DNA of 64,000 nt. It comes from Urechis unicinctus. Its lineage: Eukaryota; Annelida; Polychaeta; Xenopneusta; Urechidae. Within the stretch, counting starts at the first letter, position 1. The number at the start of each line of letters is the position of its first letter. The position numbers were made by a program, and so were the translations under genes. The stretch is taken from positions 13,132,742 through 13,196,741 of the forward strand of contig CM067343.1 in NCBI GenBank assembly GCA_034190875.2, read 5' to 3'. Shown in pieces: positions 12,885 through 34,181 of this stretch. The notes under the pieces were generated by a model. The model ran no database searches. It was not told where the DNA came from and was given only the letters and a program-made list of their open reading frames with translations.

Positions 12885-13330
12885 CAGCGAGAGAGTGAGC
12901 GGGTGAGTGGGTGAATGGAAAAACGAGTGAGTGAAAGAGTGTGTGAGCGAATGAATGAGTCAATAGATCAATGAGTGATTGAGTGAATGAGCGAGAAAGC
13001 GAATGGGTGTGTTAGAAAGTTAGTGGGTGAGTCAATGGATCATGGAGTGAGTGAGTGAGTGAGTGAGTGAGTGAGTGAGTGAGTGAGTGAGTGAGTGAGT
13101 GAGTGAGTGAGTGAGTGAGTGAGTGAGTGAGTGAGTGAGTGAGTGAGTGAGTGAGTGAGTGAGTGAGTGAGTGAGTGAGTGAAGGAATAAGCAAGTGAGT
13201 TAGAACGTGAATCTCTCAGTTAGGGAGTCAGAGACCATGTGAGTAAATGAGTGATTAATTAAATAGATAAGCGAGTGTGCTAGTGGCTGAGAGAGGGAGT
13301 TAGCGAGAGAGTGAGTAACGTCGTGCTTCA
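12885..13330 (+). repeat. (GAGT)n microsatellite with degenerate shoulders
   Basis: Positions 13045-13182 are an uninterrupted GAGT array of about 34 units. The array is flanked on both sides by degenerate GAGT/GAGC/GAAT units from roughly 12885 to 13330. The minus-strand LTHS-repeat frame is an artefact of this array. Confidence 0.97.
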
Positions 13331-13429
13331 CTGAAAATAACGCTTTGTAAGTAAGACTATATATATTGTGACAGTTACTACCTGCTTTCAGCATCTGAGC
13401 AAAGGCATTCACCTTGAGGCGGTCAAATT

Positions 13430-15400
<1,971 letters not shown>

Positions 15401-15679
15401 TGATAAGAAACTAATTTCACAAACCCATGCCTTTACCGCAGCTGAAAGCCCTAGTCCAATATCTACCGCCGTCTTATCCAAGTACACCACCGTCATAAGT
15501 GTGCTTGAGTAATGCTTTATTTGCCACCCAAGTGAATAGATACACAGGTTCGAGTTCATGGATAGGGTCTCCAAAGGCATTTTACGCACCAGAAGGTGGC
15601 TTCTCATCGATCGATATTCAACGCTGAGCTCGTAATAATGGATATCAGCAGTTTATAGACCGATAACCGTAAGATCTTG

Positions 15680-15831
<152 letters not shown>

Positions 15832-15837
15832 AGAAAT

Positions 15838-16313
<476 letters not shown>

Positions 16314-16659
16314 GAACTGGCGTGCGAATATATTTCAACATTCACAACGGTTCGACATGAAGGACCCAAGTGTAACTTTTTTGTCGATTTCAATATTTGT
16401 AGGAGATTATAAGACTGACATAGTCTGACATACCAAGTTCATAACGTTAATATCTGTGCTATATCGATTAAAAATTTAACAGGTGATCAGAAACAGCTAA
16501 ATATATTATACCCACCAGATCTCGACCAGCGGCAACACACCATACCTGAAATATCGTGGCACAAAAATACATTTTACAAACAAAGCGAATAAATTACCTT
16601 GATCTAGACTCATATTCATCACCTAAGTTTATTTTATCAATAATTGACTTTCCTCGTAA

Positions 16660-17560
16660 TAACCCTTAAGGTGAGTGCCGATACACAGCATCTATATGTA
16701 TCGTGCATATGTAAATTCTGTATTGATATATTGAATACTGCACACATTCATTGACACACATGGTTTAATGCAAGTTGCTGAGACGACCCGTGACGTCTAA
16801 GTGCGATGATACGTCGTTGGTCTTATGGGTCTATATCTGACAATATGTCTCGAAAAAATCTACTACATAAAGGAGTGGTTACGGTCCATTAGCGCACTAA
16901 CTATTCCTTTCTAGTTGATGGAATGATAATTCCCAAGTAATTAAATAGCCATAATCAAAAACAATCAATCCTTTTAATATTTTTATTGGCATAAAACCTG
17001 AGTAGATCAACCATAGACCATACCATGCTGTGTTTGTGGCTGGCCTCATTCCCTCTTTCATATTGGAGTAAATATCAGCATTAAAAATATGCATCGAGGA
17101 AGAACGATTCACGTCTAGCCAAGGACACTGAAGGTTAGCAGCGTTTCTTAGTAACCAAGGTCATCATCGGCTTCCATAAGGGAGCAAATCTTGATCAAAT
17201 ATAACCACGAAGCCATGGCACATTTGAGTTACCTCCACTTATCCAGTTCGATCATAAGGGGCATGGAATATATCAGATGAAAATATCAAAGTGACAGGAA
17301 ATAGATAAGCATCATGGACGTTTCATGGTGATTTTGCATGACTTTATGTCAGTCGTCGACTCAACCAAACGTTTACATGTTGTCGTCTGACCGCATTATA
17401 CGTGGGAATCCATGTTGACAGTAATCACCCTTAGCTTGATGTCGGGTTATGTTAATTGCATTGTTTGTATATGTATATGCTCGATTAATCTTTAGTCAGC
17501 ACTTCCATTGCTACTTGTTATGGATCACAGCAAGGCAAAATATGTTATGTATGCAGATAT
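16660..17560 (+). repeat. large duplication, copy A, left part
   Basis: Collinear with 46765-47800: shared gtgagtg..gatacacagca-like start, acggtccattagcgca, accatgctgtgtttgtggctg, tagccaaggacactgaaggtt, ttgatcaaatataaccacga and gtcagtcgtcgactcaaccaaacg. Both copies follow a large (AT)n region. The segment lies just downstream (minus-strand sense) of receptor exon X4, so it would be intronic or 3' flanking. Confidence 0.88.
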
Positions 17561-17757
17561 GACAAGTATTGCCCATAGCTGGCAGTGTGATTTTCGTGTC
17601 ATACCACGCTAGATTTGATAGCGCTAGAAGCAGCTCTAACTGGCGTGTTCTATTTTTGTTGAGAGCTGTGAAAAAAAATACGAGGGGTCAGAAATGGTAT
17701 TGATAAACGCTTCGATCTACTGGCAAGACAATGGCGATTGTTCAATGCGGATTACGA

Positions 17758-18018
17758 TCATCCATCGATCACAATGTGTACGAGGCCGTAACACTGTATC
17801 CTGAACAAAACACATGAATCATCGAAGGACCTGGCCTGGATGAAGTCACCGGTTTTTTTAAGTTCCCTCATGGTATCACTCATTAAACGGTGCACTGTTT
17901 GCTTACGGAAAAAGCTTCCAATGTTGACAGTTTCTATGCAAGATTTCAATCCTGGAAGTTCTAATGCTGATTTACAATCGCATAACGGACGTTTATAGAC
18001 AAGGCAATATTTTTGCAT
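17758..18018 (-). other. unrecognised 86-codon open frame between duplication and receptor exon
   Basis: This is an open frame on the strand of the receptor-like gene, 3' of its last recognised exon (X4). It lacks the cysteine pattern expected for the receptor cysteine-rich domain, and I see no convincing splice sites. It may be chance; I list it because its position would suit a following exon. Confidence 0.15.
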
Positions 18019-18222
18019 TCTGTCATATAATAAAGCTTATTAACATATGATACAATATATAACTTACAGTGTTGAGCATTAAGAGACGTACATAAAAGTA
18101 AATGTACTTGTTAGCAGTACGATGCAATAATGTAAAAACTGATATAATATGATAATGCAATTACGTTCATGAACAAATTATAACACGCAATGCACTGAAC
18201 CAAAGCACGCGGTGCATGGCAG

Positions 18223-18407
18223 TTAACTTTGTTTGTTTAACATTGACATAGAGCTAGCAACGTGGTCGGTTACGGCTGATAGAGATTCCGTCCATACTCG
18301 TGGCTCAACTTTCATCTGACCAATTGCTGTATTTTGCAATTTCTGGCATCGATAGCAGCCTATAGCATCGCTGTTCTCATGTAACCGCACCAAATGACCT
18401 CCTGCAC
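18223..18407 (-). CDS. mGluR-like exon X4
   Basis: After a canonical acceptor (ttcattgtag, 18408-18410) the reading starts with two bases completing a Gly codon. It continues AGGHLVRLHENSDAIGCYR, which corresponds to the mGluR segment with F(N/D)ExGDAxGRYDI at the end of the ligand-binding domain. A Trp near codon 46 (VWTES) fits the following GxW motif of the family. The frame stays open to a stop at 18223-18225, but where the exon really ends is unclear: GTAACC and GTATGG are possible donors. It would be followed by cysteine-rich-domain exons, which I did not find. Confidence 0.68.
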
Positions 18408-18527
18408 CTACAATGAATGTAAAATCAGCCCATTGTACACATGTAGATATACACACGGTTAACGGTATACCCTCCCGATTATTTTTGTCAAAGTGTAAAC
18501 CTTAAAAGAAAAAAAGTAAACACCTGC

Positions 18528-18725
18528 CAGAAAAGGTTACTTTTCGTAAATATCTGAGGATAGGCATGCCATCCGGGTGAGGCGGTGTTGCGCAATCAGT
18601 TACCTTGCCATCGCAATGATCACAAACAATGTCGTGAATAGCATTAACCATGGCATATACAGCCTCATCCACAAACGGAACAATGCCTTCCTGGCTAAAG
18701 TGACCGTCGTCAATCTTCTCACGAC
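18528..18725 (-). CDS. mGluR-like exon X3
   Basis: It encodes REKIDDGHFSQEG, then VPFVDEAVYAMVNAIHD, a CDHCDGKVTDC cysteine segment and PILRYLRKVTFSG. This is the mGluR block QExxxxFVxxAVYAMAHALH ... LCP..GLC ... LLxYLxxVxFSG near the C-terminal end of the binding domain. It starts in phase 1 (two bases after an AAG acceptor with a weak polypyrimidine tract), matching the end of X2. To keep frame with X4 it must end at 18528 with a GC donor (GCAGGT). Using the GT four bases later shifts the frame. The conserved Lys after Asp-Gly in mGluRs (DGxK) is Met-Pro here, which may remove a glutamate contact. Confidence 0.8.
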
Positions 18726-18829
18726 CTTCAGGTGAATTCAATCAATTAGGTAACTACGCATATCAATCTACAGTAGTGGAAGATAGTGATGCTGCTTAGC
18801 TCGAGTCCTATGAAAGAAACTGGCTCGTC

Positions 18830-25599
<6,770 letters not shown>

Positions 25600-25600
<1 letters not shown>

Positions 25601-28600
25601 AACGGCCACTAATCCTGATATAATAGCACATCAATTTATCCTACACAATTATTTCCTCATATTCACATATTAACAATGCTGAGCGAGCCTCAAAATTTAT
25701 TTCCGGACGCCATATGTTCAATCAAGGCTTGTACATTCTCCATGGGGATGAGCAGTGAAGCCCGTTCAGGAATGCAAATTCCTTAGATGAACCAATATTG
25801 CTTGCGTCACTAAAGACATGGGATATAAGCAGCAGTCGATTAAACATTAATGGGTAAGTAATTCATGATGATACTAAATGATGGCTAATCAATTCATCCG
25901 TGCTTGCGCAGTATCTCATGTCCACATCCTTCTCCAAATAAAATCCATCTCGATGTCGTGTTTACGATAATCCAAGTGGCTGCAATCATCCGTTTTATTA
26001 TACGACAAAGTAGACAGTGCAAGCATTTGCTTGAAGTCATCATCATATCACTTTTTATCTATTCTATAGTATATTACATAAAATATTTACGAGTTATGCT
26101 TCATGAATAGAAGTACAGATCAAAGAACTAAGGAGTTGTAGTATCGGTTTGCGGGAAAATTTACAGTAAGGAGTCTATATAAAATGCCTGGATCCTACAA
26201 CATTCCGAAACATGCATCAGTATTTTATGCACGCAGTTATGTTGTTTGAACTACATACATTTGTTTGGCTGCTTATTAACCAATGCCAATAATGATACCA
26301 TCACAGCACGTGTTTACGAGTTTTGTAGGGTAAACACATAACATCGATTATTTGACCAATCATACCTTTAAAAATATTAATAGGGGAATAAAAGCCTATA
26401 GTGAGACATTATACACATCTTTGGGGAGTGATGGATGACGTTACCAACTTGCCATATTATGTAAAGAGGCATAGCCTAGAAACCATGGTAATACAAAATT
26501 CCGGGGTGCCTCCCTCCTTGAATTTTGTCATTGACAGTAGAGCATAATTGCGTTAGAATTTTTGTCAATTAGGTATCAACTTTATAACTCCGGATCACAC
26601 CATAAGGAATGGAGTGACTTGATATATTAGCCCTTTAATTTGTGTCAGCTCAACATCGCATCTAGTGTTTGAAGCCATCTCTCCAAATATTCACTTAGTT
26701 AACTACATAAGGCTTAGCGTGTGTGATTAAACATATTTTATAAATGCTTAACGTCACACATACGTATTTCATGCTTTAACTCCAGAGCAGGGATTATCGG
26801 AGTATAATGTATGTTACCATTAGACGTTGCCTGAATAAGCGCGACGTTAGGGTAAACATGATGCCCCGATTGGAAACTCATTCCACCGACCAAAAGTTAT
26901 AGGTCTGTCGTTACTGAAAATTGCTGGCCTCTTCGATAAGTGACATTCTCAATCCTGCTCGATGCAGATAGGGCGTTCAGACCGTGCGGTGCTTTAGGGA
27001 GGTCCATCATCAAGTAAAGGCACTGTCAGTTAGTACATCTAGACAATATAATCACGACTCTAATGATGAATGATTATGTCCTTAGACAAAGTATGGGTCA
27101 TCTTTATGTTCAAAGTATAGTTAAAGCGTCCTTACAAGAGCATGTATTTTAACCACTCATATATCAATCAATTATGTCTCATTAGATTCTTCAACGTAAA
27201 ATAAATGAACATGAGTCGCAATTCTTTTTACCCGTGTGACTGAGACAACCAACACTTGCTGTTTAGCCAGCTCGCGAGAAATGTGAATATAGCATCTTCC
27301 AATGCACCAGATCATGTAAGTGGTCCTACGGTGACATAATGCCCAATGCAAACCTTGAATTGTCTGCAAAATGTAAATTGTGTTATTCCTTTTATTTGGC
27401 TATGCTAGTATACTGCACGACACGTGCGCAAGATCCAAGTTATTTATTTATTGAAAGTGTACAAATAGCAAGACAAGTCCAAAAACAACACTATGACAGT
27501 GGGTTAATCATCATAGTAGTGGAAATTAAGATCGACTATCACTTTGGTTGACATAAAGCACAAAGCAAACGGTACTGAGAACAGGTGAGTGCAGCTTTGT
27601 CGATTTCGCCCGCAAAAAAGACTTACCAATCCAATAGTTTATTTAAACATCAAGGTTGATAAGTCTTTTTTCAACATCACGAACATGATATTGCGAATGG
27701 CTGCGACTTACATTCGGCGCGGAAGTTCTCTGTACCGCTATTTATATGGGCTATCTTGAGGCTGCATATTTGAAAAGAGTCATCAATAAAGTCTTTATAT
27801 GGAGAGTGATAAGTTTCCTTATCAATCATGTTATTTGTTACACCGTAAAGTGTTTTTGACGCATTATCCCCCCATATATTTATCATTGACTGTTGGCATT
27901 ACAGTGAACTGAAGTTTCGGCTCTGCATCATGCAGCTATGAGGATTGCGTGCATTTGGCGTATAACTGTACTAATGCGTGCAACTATTTCATTTTCTGGC
28001 ATAGAAATAGCCAAGCCGGGGGCAGTCTATATTGTTTTTAAGCTGTTTAAGCTGTTGACCGGTGTTACAAAGGACCATCTGGTAGACAAATGTATGTCTC
28101 GAGGCGGCCTGTTAGGCGACAGGCCACGAGTTTCAGTACCAATGACACCTGCTATATTTCATAATGTCGAGGTACATTAGGTATGACCTTAACACAGCTG
28201 CAAATAAAACACAGGGTATAATTGGAGAAGCACAGCTCTGTCATTATAGCAACAGCACCGATGTGTATTTCATGAACATTCCGTAGTGATGCCGGATGAG
28301 AATTTCATTAAAGTTGCGATTTCTGTCACAGTCATCTTCGACGTTTTGATTCTTTAATTAGCGACCTATGCTAATCAAATGTAAAGTAAGATGTATTATA
28401 TTTCAGCCCCTCCAAGACATACGCATATGGTCCGTGTCTACGACAGTTCGTTTAAATCCAGATGCTTTTCAGCGGGTACACACATTGTTAATAAAGTCTA
28501 CATCATATGAACTCGATCATTTCCCCATGTTTTTCTTCACATAGCAATATAGTATCAAATACACTCTGTATATCTGCTTTATGGTTCAATCAAGACACCG

Positions 28601-31600
28601 TGGATTGAAGGGTGTTGTCGTGAAGTTTTTTAAAATCAAGAATTCTCTGAAAAAACTTTTCATCTAGATTCAATTTTGGTGTTGACGTCTCAATAGCATA
28701 TTCTAGGTCTTGGTATATCCTGTGTTAACGTGACGATGTGCAGCTTATTAGACGCTTTTCAAAGCATTTGATTTTTTATTTTTTTTTCAAAACGCTTGTT
28801 TCAGAGCTGGATCAGTTATGAGGTCCCATTAAATCAACCGAAACAATGGGAATGGAATATCTTGTCTTCAATGCTTTAACAGATAAAAAGGGATTCACTG
28901 ATACGTTGATACGTTGAGCTGCTATGAAAAATATCGATAGAAAATATTCAACTCAAAAATGTTCGGTTGTCATACGAATTGATGAAATTGTCATCCCGCA
29001 TTAAGATATGCAAATGATAGAAGAATCACTATTGGTGGTTTTGCCTTCATACTTAAACCAAATATGTATCAAATACAATAATAACAGGGTGATTGTTAAC
29101 CATTGTTATCCCTGAAGACAAATTCGGTCTAGCACAAAAATAATTCCTATGATTTTCTTATTCTAACACTAACTGTGGATTTAATACAATTTAGGAATCA
29201 CTTGTGTCTAAAAAGCTTTATTTCTATTCTTTCTAGATTGTTGAGGTAATCACTGAGACATTTAACGGTCTTCTTTTCGTGGTCGGCCACACTCAAAACA
29301 AAATCCGATTGAACTGGATGGTTAATGCCGGGCAAATATCAGGAAACAGTGCGTTTCGATCGGAATTTAGCAGGTGAGAATGACAACAAAAATCCAATTT
29401 AACGCTACCTTTGCTATTTGTATTTCATTTGCGCTTGATACTTTAGTATAGTGATCAAAGTCTAAAGATGGCAATGTGCATTTGGGGGCATTGCTTTTCG
29501 TGTAAACATATGTAACATACCGTGAGTTGTTTTGGAAGCTTAATCTTTGTAAGTGTGACGAACTGCGAAACTGTTTATAACGTGATTATTTCAAATCATG
29601 GAAGCTGTCCCAGAAACGTAAGATTAATTACAATTCTTTCCATTTTTTGACAAAAAAAAGCCAGTGAGCTGTTTAGCCTTTCACAAAAACCAAGCGACCA
29701 AATCACTGTCACGGGGCTACAGTTGTTATCCTGTCACGCCCCCCACCAACCCACCTCCTCCCCCAGGTTACTGTCAATGAGAAATGGCGGAGATAAGACC
29801 CCTATGGCCTGGTTTGGCTGCTTCCTTAATTGCAATAAGTATAGATAGATATTCTAAACTGTAGCGACGTTGTAAATGGGGTAATGCCGCCTATTGTAGG
29901 CGTAACGTATCTCAGCTAAATCGAAGCGTGTTATATAAGCACCTTGCAGAAATACGATTTTGGGGCTACATCAATCTGTATATGGCTTGTTTCTACCGTG
30001 TAATATAAGGTTGATTTTTTTCCGACATAATGTGAAAGATCAGGTATCGACATGTTTCGACTTTATAGACAATATTAATTGAACATATGTTTGGGCTTAA
30101 TAATTGTTTGATATTTCTAGCTGAGTTAGCAAAATGTACTCTCACTGAACATAACCTTTGTACTTCGTCGCATACTGATGAAATATTCCCTTTAAAAATA
30201 TTTGCATCTTTATCGGTTTTCGAATGGGAACCAATGACATGCCATTATATATTCTCCCCATTTTTGTGAATTCAGCAACATAACACGCATCGATGGATCG
30301 TTGTATATGACATGGTTAGTAAGCTGGATGCACGATCACCAAGACATTCACGCAACTCTCTTCATTTTCAATGGCGTCAAAAACTTCTACATCTGGCATG
30401 TTTACAATATTTTTGAATATCGACATAACGTATTCTGCTTTCATGTGATCTAAAGTATATATTATTTCAATGAGGAATGTGTCCTCCAGGGGCAGGGTTC
30501 ATGCAAAGCAATCAGCTGTTCAATGCATTAAGGAAATATGGTGGCGCAGTCTTACATCGCTATATGGCGTTTCTAAAGTAAATGGGCATATAGTTATTTC
30601 TGCAATAGTCCGCAGCAACTTGGCCAAACGAGTATTTTGTTTGCGATCGTTTTCATCATAAAGTGGATTCGATCTCGGGGAGGTTTTCTCTTCAAGCAGT
30701 TTAATGTCTTATATGCCTTGGGGTTGTGTCTTGTTTAGTTCGTCATCACAAGCTTTAGAGTGCGGTGTCATGTGGCTGATGGATATTGCCTTGCATGCGT
30801 GCATTCTCTGCGCTTTTGGTACGTGCAAATGTTTATCGACGATCTCAGTCATGATTATGTACAATGGAAAGCAGAATATTCAGTGTTGCAACGGTCTTTT
30901 ATGGCTGCTTGTCAAAAGATCATGTTCCCGACTTAAGTGATCTGAAACCAGCTTTGGTGTGCATATCACCTTGAAAATATTTGATTACTGAGCAAGGAAA
31001 TCGAGTTAATTCTCATGAGACGCGCAGAAGCCAGGTCAGTAAGTCTTGGGGCCTTCAGGCTTTGTCTAGGCAGGATGGTCATGTGGCTCTTGAATATAGG
31101 GTATGTATTAGGAGAGGGGGGAAGTAACAGGTGACACGCAAGTCACTCGTGGATCTGGGTAGCTAGGGTTTAATAATGAATATCAGCTATAGGGGGTTAC
31201 TATAACAACTGATGACTGAGAGCGTACGTTATGATGATGGGTAGTTTGGATGTAAATTTAGCACTCAGCAAGTTCAAGCGCCTTAGGAGCTTTCAACATT
31301 CAGTCGCTCCAATCCATGGTCATGTGTAGTTCAAATTTATATCATTTACAACGATGAAAGCATTTATAAATTACGCACCAAATATATCATTTATTTGAAT
31401 AATTTGTGTTCAGGAAATGTTCTGGTGCAAAAGATATGTTTATGTCGTAGGCATCCTGTTGTAAACCTGCTATTTTACCTTGTCGATGTGAGTCAATCAC
31501 TAAGACATGAAAATATTTTGCGCTGTGAATACTGAATGTTGAAAAGAACTGATAAGAAGATGACTTTCATATTTGGCAGCACTCTGTCCGATCAACATCT

Positions 31601-32450
31601 GGAGGTGACTTTCTCTAATTCCGTGTCGTTCTCATAGTGTACAGAATAAAGTTAATCGGTGTCATCCTCAGTACAAGTTATGTTTTATGCTTCCTTGGTA
31701 TATGGAATATTTATCCCACCCACTAGTAATTATAGCGGTGGGGTTTTCTTTCCCAAAGGGGCACTAAATCTTGTAGCTTGTTTATCATAATCTTACTTTT
31801 CAAATTCGATTGAGCCAAAAAGGAAATCTAGGAAAGCATGCGTCCAGTGCTGGTACGTTTATGTGACCACTAAATGACGTGTCAAATTATTAATTGCCTT
31901 TGTAGATATTCTATGCGGATATTGCTAAACAGCGATAAAATGATTATTCAATCAAGCAAAACTTTATTGGAAGGTGCACTTAACGTATTCATGGATTGGA
32001 AGCAGCATCGACGCAACCGTATCATAATATATATTTCCGCAGCATGAAACATTCCTAGGTATCGCCAATATGTTGAAATTGACAGCATACCGCGTGTTGA
32101 CGACACTGAGATAAGTATATAAACGTCTGGTGAAATGCTCTGCTTCCTGCAACGACTTTTATCCGGGGAATTGAAGCTTCCAACATTTATCGCCTAGGCG
32201 CACGTGCCGAAACCTCGCACACATGGCAAGATAACTGGTAAGTCGTTGTCTGCTGCCATCTACAGATATTCCTAAATCAATCAATAAAACCAAAGGATTC
32301 AAACGGAGCCACGTCACCATAAATAGGAGGGGAATCGGTATCAGAAGGAAGCAGGTATTTGATAATATCCCTAGCGAATTGGGTTGCTTATTGATGTGAA
32401 ACAGCAGGATGTTGAGTCCCTCCTTTAGTTATATTCAGTATGCACTGGAA
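25600..32450. other. 6.8-kb stretch without recognised genes or repeats
   Basis: Mostly unique AT-rich sequence with normal CpG content. I see no exon with both splice sites and a recognisable domain. A C-rich tract occurs at 29725-29770. A possible promoter/first-exon module is noted separately at 32115-32238. If the receptor exons form one gene, this stretch is part of its long intron. Confidence 0.5.
32115..32238 (+). promoter_or_regulatory. possible TATA promoter and short first exon
   Basis: TATATAAACG at 32116 is followed about 110 bp downstream by ATGGCAAGATAA and a donor-like CTG/GTAAGT at 32235-32243. A similarly spaced module occurs at 60896-61084. The frame after this ATG stops immediately, so it could only be a 5' UTR exon. 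Weak evidence. Confidence 0.2.
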
Positions 32451-32482
32451 GCTCTGATAAGGTAATGCACACATACACACCG

Positions 32483-32964
32483 ATATAATATATATATATA
32501 TATATATAGATATATATATAGAGATATATATAGATATAGAGATAGAGATAGAGGAGAGAGAGATAGAGACATATAGATATAGATATATATATATAGAGGA
32601 GAGATAGATAGAGGCATATATCTATATCTATATAGAGAGATAGATATATATATATATAGATATATATATGTCTATATATATATATAAGATATATATATAT
32701 ATCTATAGCCTCTCTCTCTATATGAATATATATATGAATATATATACATATATGTATATTGTATTTGTCTTATATAAATATATATATACATATATATAGA
32801 CATATATATATATATACACATATACGTCTCTACATATGTATATGTTTATATATGTATAAATATACTTATATATATACGTATATACATATATTCATGTATA
32901 TATATATATAAATAACACCAATATATATATATATGCATCTATATATATATATATATATATATAC
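32483..32964. repeat. compound TA/GATA/GAGATA microsatellite region
   Basis: About 480 bp of TATATA tracts mixed with GATA, GAGATA and ACATA motifs. Similar regions are at 42239-42703 and 45565-45848. Confidence 0.95.
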
Positions 32965-32969
32965 TCACA

Positions 32970-33300
32970 ATTGCAACCATTTTGGACAATATCGACAAAA
33001 CCGACCATTTTGGGTCATTCGATTATTTCGCTTTTTGGAGCTCAAATTATGTGATATCACGGATGCAAAAACATTATACATCTGCCTTGTACAGTTTTCA
33101 GTTAATATATTCATTCAAAACTTATTTTAGAAGATTATAAAAATCCTAGGCCAAAATGGTTGTACCAAAATAGTCATGATAGTTTTGTCATGCAAAAAAC
33201 CAACCATTTTGGAACTTTTTTATAAAACCAACTATTTTGGCCTTTTTATATAACCAACCATTTTGACCATTTTACATATCTACCCATATTGGCGATTAGA
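32970..33300 (+). repeat. cluster of ACCATTTTGG-type motifs (left flank)
   Basis: Within 330 bp the motif CAACCATTTTGG or close variants occurs at least six times (around 32976, 33001, 33201, 33225, 33258 and 33272). There is one inverted occurrence near 33150 (GGCCAAAATGGTTG). The cluster abuts a compound AT/GA microsatellite. The same motifs in opposite orientation lie at 41980-42235 beside another such microsatellite. Confidence 0.75.
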
Positions 33301-33812
33301 ATAAACAAATGAGCCGACCAGCCCTTTTTGCCTTCCGATATTACCAACATTTATTATCCCAACCAACCTACTACTGACAGACCATCGTTTATACAACCTT
33401 GGGTTGCAAAGCTTAGTCAATGAAAAAGCTTAGGTCAATGAAACCATAAACGACTTAAATTTAATTCCTACACACAAGCTTGCACAAAGTATTACGCGTT
33501 TTTAGGTCTTACGGGAACCGAAAGAAACTTTTTTCGATTTCGCATTGTTTAAACATAATTCGAACTGTACATTCACAATATTCAACGAGCCATGAAGAAA
33601 AAAGAGAAGCTAAATTATCGGCGCGATTCCACGAAATGCTGACGCAATGCCTGGCTCCGAAAAGTTCCGAACCTTGCCGAGCGGCAGGTGTACCGGTCGA
33701 ACGGAGAAAATATGCATTAAAGTCACCTATTTTAAGGAAGGGAGTTCTTCAACGTACCCGTTATTAATTTGGTTACAAGTTTATACTTAGGTACTGCGAG
33801 TATTAACAAGAA

Positions 33813-34181
33813 TTAGTGATACCTAACATTCTGAAGATTGTCGTCTCTAATATTGGAGCACGGACGATTCCAAGTCAAAAATGCACGTAGGTCATATATT
33901 TTAACGTATTTATATTCTGATTCATGGATGATTAAACTGCCATCATTGAAGTAATTGATGTAACTATTATACATTTCGATTGCTCTGGGCAGATTAATGT
34001 TATTTAACCACTCTGAACACTGTAATCTGTCTGTCAACGATGTCGGACAACATCCCTCGTCCCTTGAATCGGGAGAGTCCAAACAGCTGTCACTATTTAT
34101 CTCCGTGCGACATGGCGACAGTTTTGCCGCACTTGGCCAAAGTTGCAAAATCCGCTTAAATTTGGTGCAACAAAACAACAA
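33813..34181 (-). CDS. unrecognised 122-codon open frame, possible exon
   Basis: This is one of the longest open frames that is not a simple repeat. The C-terminal half reads like protein (for example EWLNNINLPRAIEMYNSYIN and YKYVKIYDLRAFLTW), but I recognise no family. It sits at the left edge of the CpG-poor block in sequence with normal CpG content. It could be a terminal exon of a gene lying in that block or chance. A plus-strand frame at 33997-34188 overlaps it and ends at an AAG/GTGTAA that could be a donor, so the coding strand is not certain. Confidence 0.25.
   Translation of the reverse strand: MLFCCTKFKRILQLWPSAAKLSPCRTEINSDSCLDSPDSRDEGCCPTSLTDRLQCSEWLNNINLPRAIEMYNSYINYFNDGSLIIHESEYKYVKIYDLRAFLTWNRPCSNIRDDNLQNVRYH

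Noticed and set aside
13012-13194. SLTH-repeat frame on minus
   Set aside because: Translation of the (GAGT)n array.
16897-17112. Minus frame in duplication copy A, with an IEGYEV-like string in copy B reminiscent of mGluR
   Set aside because: The two copies differ by an indel exactly there and the rest does not match; short chance similarity.
29725-29770. C-rich tract as G-quadruplex or i-motif
   Set aside because: C runs are irregular and do not form four clear tracts at even spacing; only noted.
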